DNA of 64,000 nucleotides, taken from NCBI RefSeq assembly GCF_000373185.1, contig NZ_KB890638.1, forward strand, positions 1-64,000, read 5' to 3'. A program made the translations under genes and the position numbers. Below are positions 18,599-27,459 of the stretch, one piece after another. The notes beneath the pieces were generated by a model. That model made no database searches and was not told where the DNA came from. It saw only the letters and a list, made by a program, of their open reading frames with translations. Within the stretch, counting starts at the first letter, position 1; every line of letters starts with the position of its first letter. This DNA comes from Segatella paludivivens DSM 17968 = JCM 13650 (GTDB lineage Bacteria; Bacteroidota; Bacteroidia; Bacteroidales; Bacteroidaceae).

Positions 18599-19594
18599 TT
18601 ATGGAACTTCAACCTTGTTGACAATCTTTGATACAATTTCCTCTGAAGAAACATTACTTGCCTCTGCTTCATAAGAAAGGCCAATACGATGACGCATAAC
18701 GTCATGAACAACAGCACGTACATCTTCAGGAACAACATAACCGCGGTGCTTAATAAAAGCATAAGCCCTACTTGCCTTAGCCAAGTTGATACTTGCACGT
18801 GGAGAACCTCCATAAGTAATCATTCCCTTCAATTCAGAAAGTCCGTAACGTTCTGGATAACGGCTTGCAAAGACGATATCAGCAATATATTGCGCAATTT
18901 TATCATCAATATATACCTTATTGACAACATCACGAGCAGCCATTATTTCCTTTGCTGAAGTTACAGCTGTAACAGTAGGCAGACTTCCGTTGATATTCTC
19001 ACGAATGATAAGTTTTTCCTCTTCTATTGTAGGATAATCAATCACTACCTTTAGCATAAAACGGTCAATCTGAGCCTCAGGCAACTGATATGTGCCTTCT
19101 TGTTCAATTGGGTTCTGAGTTGCCATTACCAAGAAAGGTTTTGGCAAAGCAAATGTATGATCACCAATAGTGACCTGATGCTCTTGCATTGCCTCAAGAA
19201 GAGCGCTCTGAACCTTAGCTGGAGCACGATTAATCTCATCAGCAAGAATGAAATTAGCAAATACAGGACCTTTTTTTACATGGAAAGTTTCATCTTTCTG
19301 TGAATATATTTGTGTACCAATGACATCAGCAGGAAGGAGGTCAGGAGTAAACTGAATTCTACTGAAATCGGCATCTATAAGCTGAGCTAGAGTCTTTATA
19401 GCAAGAGTCTTTGCCAAGCCAGGAACACCTTCCAACAAAATATGTCCATCACTAAGAAGTGAGATAAGAAGTGAGTCAACAAGATGTTTCTGACCCACGA
19501 TAACCTTATCCATACCAGCAACAAGATTAGTTATAAAACCACTCTGCTGCTCAATCATAATATTTAGTTCACGAATATCAATCGTCTCAGCCAT
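18599..19594 (-). CDS. MoxR-family AAA+ ATPase
   Basis: A 331-residue AAA+ ATPase of the MoxR (AAA_3) class. Walker A GVPGLAKT at 56-63, Walker B ending in DE at 119-120 within ILADEINRAPAKVQSALLEA, sensor-1 MATQNPIEQEGTYQLPEAQ with the MoxR-typical QNPIE, and the C-terminal lid domain with YGGSPRASINL. Residues for ATP hydrolysis are all visible. It is the first gene of the twelve-gene minus-strand run; a -7 box lies 38 bases upstream. It probably acts as a chaperone-like activator of the VWA proteins BatA/B. Confidence 0.96.
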   Translation of the reverse strand: MAETIDIRELNIMIEQQSGFITNLVAGMDKVIVGQKHLVDSLLISLLSDGHILLEGVPGLAKTLAIKTLAQLIDADFSRIQFTPDLLPADVIGTQIYSQKDETFHVKKGPVFANFILADEINRAPAKVQSALLEAMQEHQVTIGDHTFALPKPFLVMATQNPIEQEGTYQLPEAQIDRFMLKVVIDYPTIEEEKLIIRENINGSLPTVTAVTSAKEIMAARDVVNKVYIDDKIAQYIADIVFASRYPERYGLSELKGMITYGGSPRASINLAKASRAYAFIKHRGYVVPEDVRAVVHDVMRHRIGLSYEAEASNVSSEEIVSKIVNKVEVP

Positions 19595-19883
19595 AATTAT
19601 TTGTATTTAACCGATTATAAATTAGTGACCACAAAATTACAATAAATCGCTTAGAGTAACTAACATCAGCAACTAAATAATATTAAAAAAGTTTCCGAAA
19701 ACGTATATTTTAAGAAACTTTCAATCGCGAGCACCCAAATATCTGATAAAATGAACAACATTTAATGTTATAACAGTTTGTGATGATCACTTCCTGAATT
19801 TCGTTACAACGTTAATATATTTACATAACTATGTTAATATCGCTTACATATTAACATCAATAAAAATTGATAAAATTCAAAAA
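19595..19883. other. AT-rich gap between moxR and rpsP with TTAATAT repeats
   Basis: No gene is seen. It holds the moxR -7 box and, farther off, two direct GTTAATAT copies (19811-19818, 19833-19840) and one inverted copy (19848-19855). The last two extend to a perfect 10-bp inverted repeat, ATGTTAATAT and ATATTAACAT, with a 7-base spacer. They could be a binding site for a dimeric regulator, or chance in AT-rich DNA. Confidence 0.45.
19632..19639 (-). promoter_or_regulatory. -7 box for the moxR-bat run
   Basis: Minus-strand TAATTTTG, matching TAnnTTTG, 38 bases before the moxR start. No good TTTG at the expected upstream position, so support is moderate. Confidence 0.5.
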
Positions 19884-19917
19884 AATAAGGATGACTTCAA
19901 AAGAAATCATCCTTATT
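19884..19917 (-). terminator. Terminator of rpsP
   Basis: AATAAGGATGA (19884-19894) and TCATCCTTATT (19907-19917) form an 11-bp stem with a 12-base loop, 22 bases after the rpsP stop; a T-rich stretch follows on the minus strand. Confidence 0.8.
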
Positions 19918-19938
19918 ATAGATTTTAATCTAAGAAGA

Positions 19939-20484
19939 TTAAGCCTCAGCTGGAGCTTCAGCAGCTTCCTCTGCAGGAGCCTCTGTTGTTTCTTCTGTTG
20001 CAGCCTCTGCCTGAGCAGTAGCATTTGCAGCTTTCTTGTCAGCCACCTTCTTAGCGATAGCTTCATTAACCTTCTTTTCAGCCTCAAGAGCTGCTGCAAG
20101 AGCATCCTTTTTAGCCTTTGCATCCTTTTCACTGATAGCTTCAAAGCCCTTCAACTTGTTTTCTTTCCAAGCGTCAAACTTCTTCTGAGCAGCAGCCTCG
20201 TCAAATGCACCCTTCTTAACACCACCACGAAGATGCTTCATCATGTAAACGCCTTCGCTTTTAAGAATGTTACGAACTGTGTCTGTTGGCTGTGCGCCAC
20301 TCTCTACCCAGTAAAGGGCGCGTTCGAAATTCAAATCTACAGTAGCAGGATTGGTGTTTGGATTGAATGTACCAATCTTCTCAGTAAATTTACCATCACG
20401 TGGTGCTCTAACATCAGCGATTACGATACCATAAAAAGCATAGCCTTTACGACCGCCACGCTGCAATCTGATTTTTGTTGCCAT
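19939..20484 (-). CDS. rpsP: 30S ribosomal protein S16 with long C-terminal extension
   Basis: Ribosomal protein S16, a small-subunit assembly protein. The conserved core is residues 1-80 ([20 protein letters not shown], then [14 protein letters not shown] [20 protein letters not shown]). The protein is 181 residues, about twice the E. coli length. The extension begins as a charged helix ([20 protein letters not shown]) and ends in an Ala/Glu-rich tail ([18 protein letters not shown]). Extended S16 proteins are known in Bacteroidota. Monocistronic, with its own promoter (20542-20549) and terminator. Confidence 0.97.
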   Translation of the reverse strand: MATKIRLQRGGRKGYAFYGIVIADVRAPRDGKFTEKIGTFNPNTNPATVDLNFERALYWVESGAQPTDTVRNILKSEGVYMMKHLRGGVKKGAFDEAAAQKKFDAWKENKLKGFEAISEKDAKAKKDALAAALEAEKKVNEAIAKKVADKKAANATAQAEAATEETTEAPAEEAAEAPAEA

Positions 20485-20541
20485 TTTAATTTAATATTTA
20501 ATTAGGTTTGAATTAATGCTGCCATCTCGTGACAGCGCCTG

Positions 20542-20549
20542 CAAAGGTA
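20542..20549 (-). promoter_or_regulatory. -7 box for rpsP
   Basis: Minus-strand TACCTTTG followed by C, a strong match to TAnnTTTG, 58 bases before the start codon. No clear -33 TTTG. Confidence 0.6.
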
Positions 20550-20622
20550 ACAAGAATTGTTGGAATAGACTGAACTGAAAAACTGATAACGCCAAACTTT
20601 AATCATATTTAACAAAACAAAA

Positions 20623-20649
20623 AAGTCCACGATATCTCATCGTGGACTT
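20623..20649 (-). terminator. Terminator of galE
   Basis: AAGTCCACGA and TCGTGGACTT form a perfect 10-bp stem with a 7-base loop, followed on the minus strand by TTTTGTTTTG. It lies 61 bases after the galE stop. Confidence 0.88.
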
Positions 20650-20710
20650 AAACAACACAAACACAAAATTTCTGTCCGACTTAGCGATAACAGAATTTAT
20701 AATTTTTAAA

Positions 20711-21748
20711 TTACATTATTCCATCTTCACGAAGTTTCAGCTGCCATTTCCATGCACTGGCCATGACATCTGCGAGTGAGGCTTCAGCTTTCCAACCTAA
20801 AACTTTGTTGGCTTTACTGCAATCACCCCATATTTTTTCAATATCTCCCTCACGACGCGGTCCAAACTTCCAATTAACCTTTACACCGGTTGCTTTCTCG
20901 AAAGTATCAACAAGTTCCTTTGTTGAATTTCCACGACCTGTACCGATATTGAAATATTCAATATTATCTGTTTCTTTATCAAGAACACGGCTCATTGCAG
21001 CTACGTGTGCCTTTGCTAAATCTACTACATAAATATAATCACGGATACATGTTCCATCCTCTGTATCATAGTCATTACCAAAGATTGTTAGTTCCTTACG
21101 AATTCCTATAGCGGTCTGTGTTACATAAGGAATAAGGTTAGCAGGAACACCGTTTGGCAATTCACCGATTAAAGCACTAGGATGAGCTCCGATTGGATTA
21201 AAATATCTCAGTACAATACTCTTTATATTTGCTCCACTATGTATGTAGTCATAAATAATCTGTTCGTTGATTTCCTTTGTGTTACCATAAGGAGATGTAG
21301 CCTTCTGATGAGGTGCATCCTCGGTTACAGGAAGGTTCTCTGGTTTTGGCTGACCATATACAGTACAACTTGAAGAGAAAATAATTCCCTTTACATTATA
21401 CTCTGGCATAAGTTCCAAAAGATTAACAAGTGAAACTATGTTGTTACGATAATAAACAAGAGGTATCTTTACACTCTCTCCCACAGCCTTTGAAGCTGCA
21501 AAATGAATAATACCCTCTATATCAGGATATTTTTTAAATACGTTTTCTGCTGCTGCCTTATCACGAAGATCTACATTTTCAAATGCTGGACGCACACCAG
21601 TAATTTTTTCGATACCGTCAAGAACCTCTACCTTTGAATTACTCAGATTGTCTACAATAACTACTTTATAGCCAGCTTCAATCAATTCCACTGTGGTATG
21701 AGAGCCAATAAAGCCTGTGCCACCTGTAACAAGTATTGTCTGTTTCAT
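20711..21748 (-). CDS. galE: UDP-glucose 4-epimerase
   Basis: NAD-dependent interconversion of UDP-glucose and UDP-galactose, used for galactose metabolism and for sugar donors of surface polysaccharides. The 345-residue protein is a short-chain dehydrogenase with the N-terminal dinucleotide motif TGGTGFIGSH (9-18), the catalytic Ser region FSSSCTVYG, the YGNTKEINE Tyr-x-x-x-Lys pair, and RYFNPIGAHPSALIGE, the last characteristic of GalE. No neighbouring galactose genes. It has its own -7 box (21773-21780) and a strong terminator. C4'-epimerase variants acting on N-acetyl sugars cannot be excluded. Confidence 0.95.
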   Translation of the reverse strand: MKQTILVTGGTGFIGSHTTVELIEAGYKVVIVDNLSNSKVEVLDGIEKITGVRPAFENVDLRDKAAAENVFKKYPDIEGIIHFAASKAVGESVKIPLVYYRNNIVSLVNLLELMPEYNVKGIIFSSSCTVYGQPKPENLPVTEDAPHQKATSPYGNTKEINEQIIYDYIHSGANIKSIVLRYFNPIGAHPSALIGELPNGVPANLIPYVTQTAIGIRKELTIFGNDYDTEDGTCIRDYIYVVDLAKAHVAAMSRVLDKETDNIEYFNIGTGRGNSTKELVDTFEKATGVKVNWKFGPRREGDIEKIWGDCSKANKVLGWKAEASLADVMASAWKWQLKLREDGIM

Positions 21749-21772
21749 AAGAATTTAAATGTTTATAAAGCA

Positions 21773-21780
21773 CAAAGGTA
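21773..21780 (-). promoter_or_regulatory. -7 box for galE
   Basis: Minus-strand TACCTTTG, 25 bases before the galE ATG. It separates galE from the rnf operon upstream. Confidence 0.6.
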
Positions 21781-21835
21781 CACACAATTTATTTAAAACA
21801 GAATACCTTTGAATTTTTTTTTTCATTTATTGACT

Positions 21836-22438
21836 TTATCCCAATCCAAACAATGTGCGAAGTCCACTTTCTAATCCACTGAAACCCATAAAAGAAAGGG
21901 CCAATAATGAAGCTGTTATCAAAACTATACTCATTCCCTGCATTCCTTTTGGAATTTTCACCAGTTCCTGTTGTTCACGTATTCCTGCAAACAGAACCAA
22001 AGCTAATGCAAATCCCAAAGCAGTAGAGAAAGCATAAACGATGCTTTCCATAAGATTATAATCCTTCTGAATTACAAGGATAGCAACACCAAGCACACAA
22101 CAGTTTGTGGTGATCAGAGGCAAGAATATTCCCAGAGCTTGATACAATGCGGGAGACACTTTTTTCAAGATGATCTCAACCATCTGCACAAGTGCAGCTA
22201 TAATAAGGATAAATGACACTGTCTGAAGATAACCAATTCCGAGTGCATCAAGAACGTATTTTTGTACGAGCCATGTTATTATAGTGGCAAGAGTAAGAAC
22301 GAAAGCCAACGCACCGCCCATACCAATAGCTGTATCAATCTTTTTTGATACTCCAAGAAAAGGACATATTCCCAAGAACTGGGACAACACGATATTATTA
22401 ACAAATATCGCTGATATAAATATCAATAAGTATTCCAT
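21836..22438 (-). CDS. rnfA: Rnf complex subunit A
   Basis: Integral membrane subunit of the Rnf ferredoxin:NAD+ oxidoreductase (also called RsxA). 200 residues with six hydrophobic segments. It begins MEYLLIFISAIFVNNIVLSQ and has FLGICPFLGVSKK and, later, TTNCCVLGVA, the cysteine-bearing signatures shared by RnfA and NqrE; these half-membrane cysteines bind an iron centre in the complex. Last gene of rseC-rnfBCDGEA, 43 bases after rnfE. Confidence 0.95.
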   Translation of the reverse strand: MEYLLIFISAIFVNNIVLSQFLGICPFLGVSKKIDTAIGMGGALAFVLTLATIITWLVQKYVLDALGIGYLQTVSFILIIAALVQMVEIILKKVSPALYQALGIFLPLITTNCCVLGVAILVIQKDYNLMESIVYAFSTALGFALALVLFAGIREQQELVKIPKGMQGMSIVLITASLLALSFMGFSGLESGLRTLFGLG

Positions 22439-22481
22439 ATATTATATTTTATATGTGTTTAATATTAACTGTTACATCCAT

Positions 22482-23069
22482 TTACTCACTCTTCAACTTA
22501 TTGAAGATAGCAACCAAATAACCTAGTGTAAGAAATGCTCCTGGAGGCAACACAAACAGGAGTATGTTTGTCGTCTCAGGCAATACTACCACTCCAAAAA
22601 GACTTCCCGCTCCAAGAAACTCTCTTACACAACCAAGCAATGTAAGACCACAAGTAAATCCCAAACCAATACCGATGCCATCAAAGATACTTGCTATAGG
22701 AGTATTCTTGCAGGCAAAACTCTCTGCACGACCAAGGATGATGCAGTTCACAACGATAAGCGGAATATAGATACCCAATGCCTTATTGATTGAATCAGGT
22801 GCATAGGCACTCATAAACATCTGAAGAATGGTCACGAAAGCAGCAATAACAACAATGAATACAGGTATTCTAACCATATCAGGAGTGATATTCTTTATAC
22901 AAGATATAACGAAGTTTGTACATATCAGCACTGCCATTGTTGCTAATCCCATGGATAATCCATTTATAGCACTGGTTGTCGTTGCTAATGTAGGACACAT
23001 ACCAAGGAACAACATGAATGTAGGATTTTCCTTGATCAGTCCATTAAGTAATATTTTTAAATTGCTCAT
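22482..23069 (-). CDS. rnfE: Rnf complex subunit E
   Basis: 195-residue membrane subunit homologous to RnfA and NqrD, with six hydrophobic helices. Motifs: NGLIKENPTFMLFLGMCPTLATTTS at the start (first 20 residues of that run fit RnfE) and IVVNCIILGRAESFA in the middle, which carry the paired cysteines. It lies 23 bases after rnfG and 43 before rnfA. With RnfA it forms the inverted pair of ion-translocating membrane subunits. Confidence 0.95.
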   Translation of the reverse strand: MSNLKILLNGLIKENPTFMLFLGMCPTLATTTSAINGLSMGLATMAVLICTNFVISCIKNITPDMVRIPVFIVVIAAFVTILQMFMSAYAPDSINKALGIYIPLIVVNCIILGRAESFACKNTPIASIFDGIGIGLGFTCGLTLLGCVREFLGAGSLFGVVVLPETTNILLFVLPPGAFLTLGYLVAIFNKLKSE

Positions 23070-23092
23070 TATTCCAAATTTTTAAATACACA

Positions 23093-23677
23093 TCATTTTT
23101 TCTTTGCATAAGCAGCATAAGCCTGATTTATGGCTTTCAAAAAAGCACGACTAGTTATTGTCGAAGCTGTAATAGCGTCAACATCTCCTCCATCCTTGCT
23201 TACAGCCAACGGTTTATCTTTAGGATTCATACTAATTATATTACCCTTACCGTTTTTCTGAAACCAGACTCCAGCCTTAGCTCCCAGTCCTGGTGTCTCA
23301 GAACTTTTTAGGATTGTATAGCCGAGAATCTTTCCATTATTGTCGAAACCTACAAGAACCTGAAGATCACCGCCAAATCCATTCGTAGTGCTTTCAACAG
23401 CCGAACCGATATTCTTTCCAGAATTATCAGAGCATGAATGTATTATAAAAGTGGCATTCTTGCCATCTATAGTCTGGTTTAAAGTTTCGGGATCAGCAAC
23501 TCGTACGTTATTATTCTGCATAACGGTTTTTATTCCTGCGGCGAGAGTCTGTTGTTCCTTTTGCTTTATTGGTCCTTCCGTGATGTGATTGACATAAGCA
23601 AGCAAACCTCCTATTATAATAGAGAAGCCTACAAGAACACCAACCATATTTGGTAAAGATGATTTTAGTTTTTCCAT
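23093..23677 (-). CDS. rnfG: Rnf complex subunit G, FMN-binding
   Basis: 194-residue periplasm-facing electron-transfer subunit. One N-terminal transmembrane helix (about 10-30), then an FMN-binding domain. The covalent flavin site is seen in ITASTITSRAF, with the predicted flavin-linked Thr at about 173 in the T-A-S-T motif; SSETPGLGAKAG is also typical. The gene follows rnfD by 35 bases. The motif is T-A-S-T where many relatives have S/T-G-A-T; the accepting Thr is kept. Confidence 0.94.
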   Translation of the reverse strand: MEKLKSSLPNMVGVLVGFSIIIGGLLAYVNHITEGPIKQKEQQTLAAGIKTVMQNNNVRVADPETLNQTIDGKNATFIIHSCSDNSGKNIGSAVESTTNGFGGDLQVLVGFDNNGKILGYTILKSSETPGLGAKAGVWFQKNGKGNIISMNPKDKPLAVSKDGGDVDAITASTITSRAFLKAINQAYAAYAKKK

Positions 23678-23712
23678 CTTCTTATATTTTTTTCTTAATT
23701 ACCTTTGTTTAT

Positions 23713-24708
23713 TTACTTCTTCACTACTTCTCCAAAACGCTTTGGCTTTGTTGATAAATTGATTATCGGCGTGAAAGCGTTCATTATAAGTATGGCGAAA
23801 CTCATTCCTTCAGGATAACTTCCCCAATTACGTATTACCACAGTAAAGAATCCAATTGCTATACCATAAATCAACTGACCTTTATGGGTCATCGGAGACG
23901 TCACATAATCCGTAGCCATAAAGATTGCACCGAGCATCAACCCGCCACTAAGGATTTCATTCAACGGATTGGAATAAACAGGATTTGCCAAATGTAAAAG
24001 ACCACTAAATATAAATACAGTTGCAATTATGGATACCGGGATATGCCATGTAATTACCTTTTTCCACAATAGGTAAGCTAAGCCAAGCAACAGAGCCAAA
24101 GCACAAACTTCACCGATAGAACCTAGTCCCATTGTTGGATTTGAACCTAAAAGCAGTTGTGTGGCAGATGGCAACTTATCCAAAATAGACGCATCACCAG
24201 TCTTTATAGCTTGTTTCATTATTGCAAGCGGAGTTGCTCCTGTCTGTGCGTCAATATAACTTGTTAATTGACCAGCCATTGGCCATGACGTCATCTGAGC
24301 AGGAAAGCTGACGAGCAATATACAACGTGCTACCAGTGCAGGATTGAAAGGGTTGTTACCAAGTCCTCCAAAGGTCATTTTTGCAACACCAATTGCCATA
24401 AGCGCACCTATGATAACAATACACACTGGCAGGTTACTAGGAAGATTCATACCAAGAAGCAATCCTGTAACAATTGCCGAACCGTCTGTCAATGTAGGTT
24501 CACGCTTCAACATATATTTTGTTATAGCCCATTCAAAAAACATGCAGGCAGCAACACTGCTTAGCAATACGACAACAGAACCAAGTCCAAAATAAATAAA
24601 AGATACAAGTATTGCTGGAATAAGTGCTATGACAACTCCAAACATATTTTTCTCAACACTGTCATTTCCATGGGCATGCGGTGAAAGAGATACTATTAAT
24701 TTTCCCAT
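23713..24708 (-). CDS. rnfD: Rnf complex subunit D
   Basis: 331-residue membrane subunit related to NqrB. It has about nine hydrophobic segments, GGLGNNPFNPALVARCILLV and FPAQMTSWP in the middle, and the covalent FMN site QTGATPL. The N-terminus LIVSLSPHAHGNDSVEKNM matches family starts. It follows rnfC by 22 bases. Together with RnfG it carries electrons through the membrane. Confidence 0.95.
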   Translation of the reverse strand: MGKLIVSLSPHAHGNDSVEKNMFGVVIALIPAILVSFIYFGLGSVVVLLSSVAACMFFEWAITKYMLKREPTLTDGSAIVTGLLLGMNLPSNLPVCIVIIGALMAIGVAKMTFGGLGNNPFNPALVARCILLVSFPAQMTSWPMAGQLTSYIDAQTGATPLAIMKQAIKTGDASILDKLPSATQLLLGSNPTMGLGSIGEVCALALLLGLAYLLWKKVITWHIPVSIIATVFIFSGLLHLANPVYSNPLNEILSGGLMLGAIFMATDYVTSPMTHKGQLIYGIAIGFFTVVIRNWGSYPEGMSFAILIMNAFTPIINLSTKPKRFGEVVKK

Positions 24709-24730
24709 TTTTGATAATTCATTTTAAATA

Positions 24731-26083
24731 CTACTTCTTGACATTTCTCGCCTTAATCATTCCCATAACAACACCTTTACCTTGAAGGATATTATCCAAT
24801 ATAGGGCGATGAGAAGGACATGTAAACTGACATGAGCCACATGACATACAAGATGTAACGCCTTCATTCTCAAGACGATCATACAAATTGTTTGCTGAGA
24901 GTATAGCCAAAAGATATGGTTCCAATCCCATAGGGCATGCATCAACGCATTTTCCACAACGGATACAGGGTTGAATAGCCTTGCGGCGAGCATCATTACC
25001 ACTAAGAATTGTTATTGAATTTGTACCTTTTGTAACAGGCACATCCAAAGACATAACAGATTTTCCCATCATTGGACCACCAGCAAGTACCTTATTGTCA
25101 CCTTCTGGCATTCCGCCGCATGCGCATATAAGTTCACCGAAAGTAGTTCCAATTCTCACTAAATAATTACCAGGATTCTTTACTTGCTTTCCTGTTACAG
25201 TAGTGTATCTCTCAAACAAAGGCTTATGTTTCATAACAGCTTGATATACAGCATAAGCAGTACATATATTCTGAATAATTGCTCCAACATTCACAGGTAT
25301 TGCAGGCGGTGCAGGGACTTGTCTATTTATAACAGCATCCACAAGTTGTTTTTCACCACCTTGTGGATATTTTTGCGCCAATGGTACTATTTCAATGCGA
25401 GAGTCATCAGCAGTTAGCTGTGTAAACAACTTTATTGCTTCGGGTTTATTTTCCTCAATACCTATATATCCACGATCCACTTTAGCGGCTTTCATAAGTA
25501 AGTCCAATCCTACTAGGATTTCCTTTGCATGCTCCATCATCAAGCGATAGTCGGCGGTAATATATGGTTCGCACTCCACCCCATTGATTATGATACATTC
25601 AGCCTTTGCTGTTGGTGGAGGACATAACTTTATAAATGCAGGGAAACCAGCGCCTCCCATACCGGTAATGCCAGCACGCTTGATTATATCAATAATATTT
25701 TCAGGAGTAAGTTCAGAATGCTCATCAAGAGTTTCAAGTTTCTCACTTCTATCAATACTCTCTTCCCATTCGTCTCCCTCTACATTGATTATTATCACGG
25801 GTTTACGATAACCTGTAGCATCAATACTTGTATCAATCTTAGCAACTGTTCCTGAGACAGAACTGTAAATCGGAGCACTTACGAATCCACCAGATTCTGC
25901 TATCAATGTACCTACCTTAACAAAGTCTCCACGTTTAACAACTGGTTTTGCTGGTGCACCGATATGTTGCCCCAACGGGAATATCGCAACTTTAGGCAAT
26001 GCTGCATTCTTTGTTTTAACATCTGCCGTTATTTTGTTTTCCTCTGGGTGCACACCACCTATTTTAAATGTATGTAATCTCAT
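24731..26083 (-). CDS. rnfC: Rnf complex subunit C
   Basis: 450-residue peripheral subunit that binds NADH and FMN. It starts with the RnfC-specific HPEENK and GAPAKPVVKRGDFVKVGT (biotinyl-like barrel), then the NADH/FMN domain GITGMGGAGFPAFIKL (NqrF/NuoF51-like), and ends with two 4Fe-4S motifs, CIRCGKCVDACPMGLEP and CMSCGSCQFTCPSHRP. The C-terminal coiled repeat region of the E. coli protein is absent, as in most anaerobes. Its start overlaps the rnfB stop by four bases (ATGA). Confidence 0.96.
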   Translation of the reverse strand: MRLHTFKIGGVHPEENKITADVKTKNAALPKVAIFPLGQHIGAPAKPVVKRGDFVKVGTLIAESGGFVSAPIYSSVSGTVAKIDTSIDATGYRKPVIIINVEGDEWEESIDRSEKLETLDEHSELTPENIIDIIKRAGITGMGGAGFPAFIKLCPPPTAKAECIIINGVECEPYITADYRLMMEHAKEILVGLDLLMKAAKVDRGYIGIEENKPEAIKLFTQLTADDSRIEIVPLAQKYPQGGEKQLVDAVINRQVPAPPAIPVNVGAIIQNICTAYAVYQAVMKHKPLFERYTTVTGKQVKNPGNYLVRIGTTFGELICACGGMPEGDNKVLAGGPMMGKSVMSLDVPVTKGTNSITILSGNDARRKAIQPCIRCGKCVDACPMGLEPYLLAILSANNLYDRLENEGVTSCMSCGSCQFTCPSHRPILDNILQGKGVVMGMIKARNVKK

Positions 26084-26931
26084 GCTTCAACCTCCACTTT
26101 TTTCTTTATAGGAAAGTTTATCTTTACTATCGCGCCAGTAGGACATTCATCAACACACTTTATACACATGTGGCACTTGTTGAAGTCGATATAACTGAGA
26201 TTATTCTCTATTGTTATAGCGTCAAACTGACAAACCTTTTCACATTTTCCGCAACCTATACAAGCAACACTACATGCCTTTTTAGCAACGGCACCTTTGT
26301 CCTTATTTGCACATTGCACGTAAACACGATGACCTTTAGGTCCCTTTTTGCGAAGTTCTATAATATGGCGAGGACATACTTTTACACACGCACCACAACT
26401 GGTGCACTTATCTTCATCCACTTCTGGAAGACCCGTATCTGGATTCATGTGAATTGCATCAAACTGACATGCGCTAACACAGTCTCCACAACCGAGACAT
26501 CCGTAACCGCATCCTGTTTCACCAGCACTTGTTGAATTTATCGCAGCACATGTATGCAAACCATCATATTCAGCAATTCGAGGGCGATTATCGCAAGTTC
26601 CATTACAACGTACAACAGCCACAAAAGGTTCTGATGACGCAGCAGCCATACCCAATGTATCGGCTATTTTTAGCATCACATCGTCCCCACCGACAGGACA
26701 GCGAAATCCTTCTATGGAACCTTTGTCGGCTCCTGCTACCAGAGCGCATGCCATACCGGAACATCCGGCAAAGCCACAGCCGCCGCAATTAGCACCAGGC
26801 AGCAACGCTGACACCTTGCCAATTCGCGGATCTTCTTTTACGGCAAACTTCTTGGAAATAAAATATAGCACAACCGAAGAGATTAGTGCTATTGCTCCAA
26901 GAGCTATTACCGAAGTTAAAATAAAATTCAT
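26080..26931 (-). CDS. rnfB: Rnf complex subunit B, polyferredoxin
   Basis: 283-residue electron-entry subunit that accepts electrons from ferredoxin. N-terminal membrane helix (about 4-26), then the RnfB 4Fe-4S domain LLPGANCGGCGFAGCSGMAC, then several ferredoxin-type motifs: CGYGCLGCGDCVSACQFDAI, CTSCGACVKVCPRHI, CIGCGKCEKVCQFDAI and CHMCIKCVDECPTGAI. That makes one Fer4-5 type and four classic-type cluster-binding stretches, so the protein could hold several 4Fe-4S clusters. First rnf gene after rseC (gap 34). Confidence 0.96.
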   Translation of the reverse strand: MNFILTSVIALGAIALISSVVLYFISKKFAVKEDPRIGKVSALLPGANCGGCGFAGCSGMACALVAGADKGSIEGFRCPVGGDDVMLKIADTLGMAAASSEPFVAVVRCNGTCDNRPRIAEYDGLHTCAAINSTSAGETGCGYGCLGCGDCVSACQFDAIHMNPDTGLPEVDEDKCTSCGACVKVCPRHIIELRKKGPKGHRVYVQCANKDKGAVAKKACSVACIGCGKCEKVCQFDAITIENNLSYIDFNKCHMCIKCVDECPTGAIVKINFPIKKKVEVEA

Positions 26932-26965
26932 AATTTGTTTGTATTTGTTTTAGCTATTTGTTTTT

Positions 26966-27385
26966 TCAATTTGTTTTCTCTATTTCAAAATACACTTGAG
27001 AACTTATTTTATTTCTCAATATATATACGCAGGCATAATAAGGTATCAATGAAAACAAAGCGGACATTGCTGCCCAACCATCACTTCCAGTAATCGCCTT
27101 GACAACTATTAGCACAGTCATCATAATCACTAGAGGCAATATATAAGCATATATAGTCGCCATCATCCCTACTCCATTTGTAGTTGAAACCTTGACACTT
27201 TCTCCAATGCTGTATTCGTTGGCTTTATCTGTAATAATATCTATTATTTTATCCTTTGATTCTGATGCGTTACAGTGCCCGGCAACTTTGCACTCCGCAC
27301 ATGCTGATGATTGTGAGATAGCTACATGGAGGCAATTCCCTTCTATCGTATTTATCACTCCTAAATGTTCAATCCTGTTGCTCAT
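26966..27385 (-). CDS. rseC: RseC/MucC-like SoxR-reducing system protein
   Basis: A 139-residue membrane protein with an N-terminal cysteine-rich part (SSACAECKVAGHC) and two transmembrane helices (about 72-92 and 95-115), the plan of RseC (RsxC-associated) proteins often encoded with rnf/rsx genes. ATG 27385 was chosen since the longer frame overlaps the promoter (27429-27459) and lacks similarity. It heads the rnf operon and may help assemble or regulate the complex; that role is inferred from context, as the family's mechanism is not well known. Confidence 0.85.
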   Translation of the reverse strand: MSNRIEHLGVINTIEGNCLHVAISQSSACAECKVAGHCNASESKDKIIDIITDKANEYSIGESVKVSTTNGVGMMATIYAYILPLVIMMTVLIVVKAITGSDGWAAMSALFSLIPYYACVYILRNKISSQVYFEIEKTN

Positions 27386-27428
27386 GTTGTTTTTATTATA
27401 CCAGATTGCAAACTCCAGTTGACAATTG

Positions 27429-27459
27429 CAAAGATAATATGATTTTTTCAATATACAAA
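27429..27459 (-). promoter_or_regulatory. Promoter of the rseC-rnf operon
   Basis: On the minus strand: TTTG (27459-27456), 19 bases, TATCTTTG (27436-27429), a full consensus match. The rseC ATG is 44 bases downstream. Confidence 0.8.
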
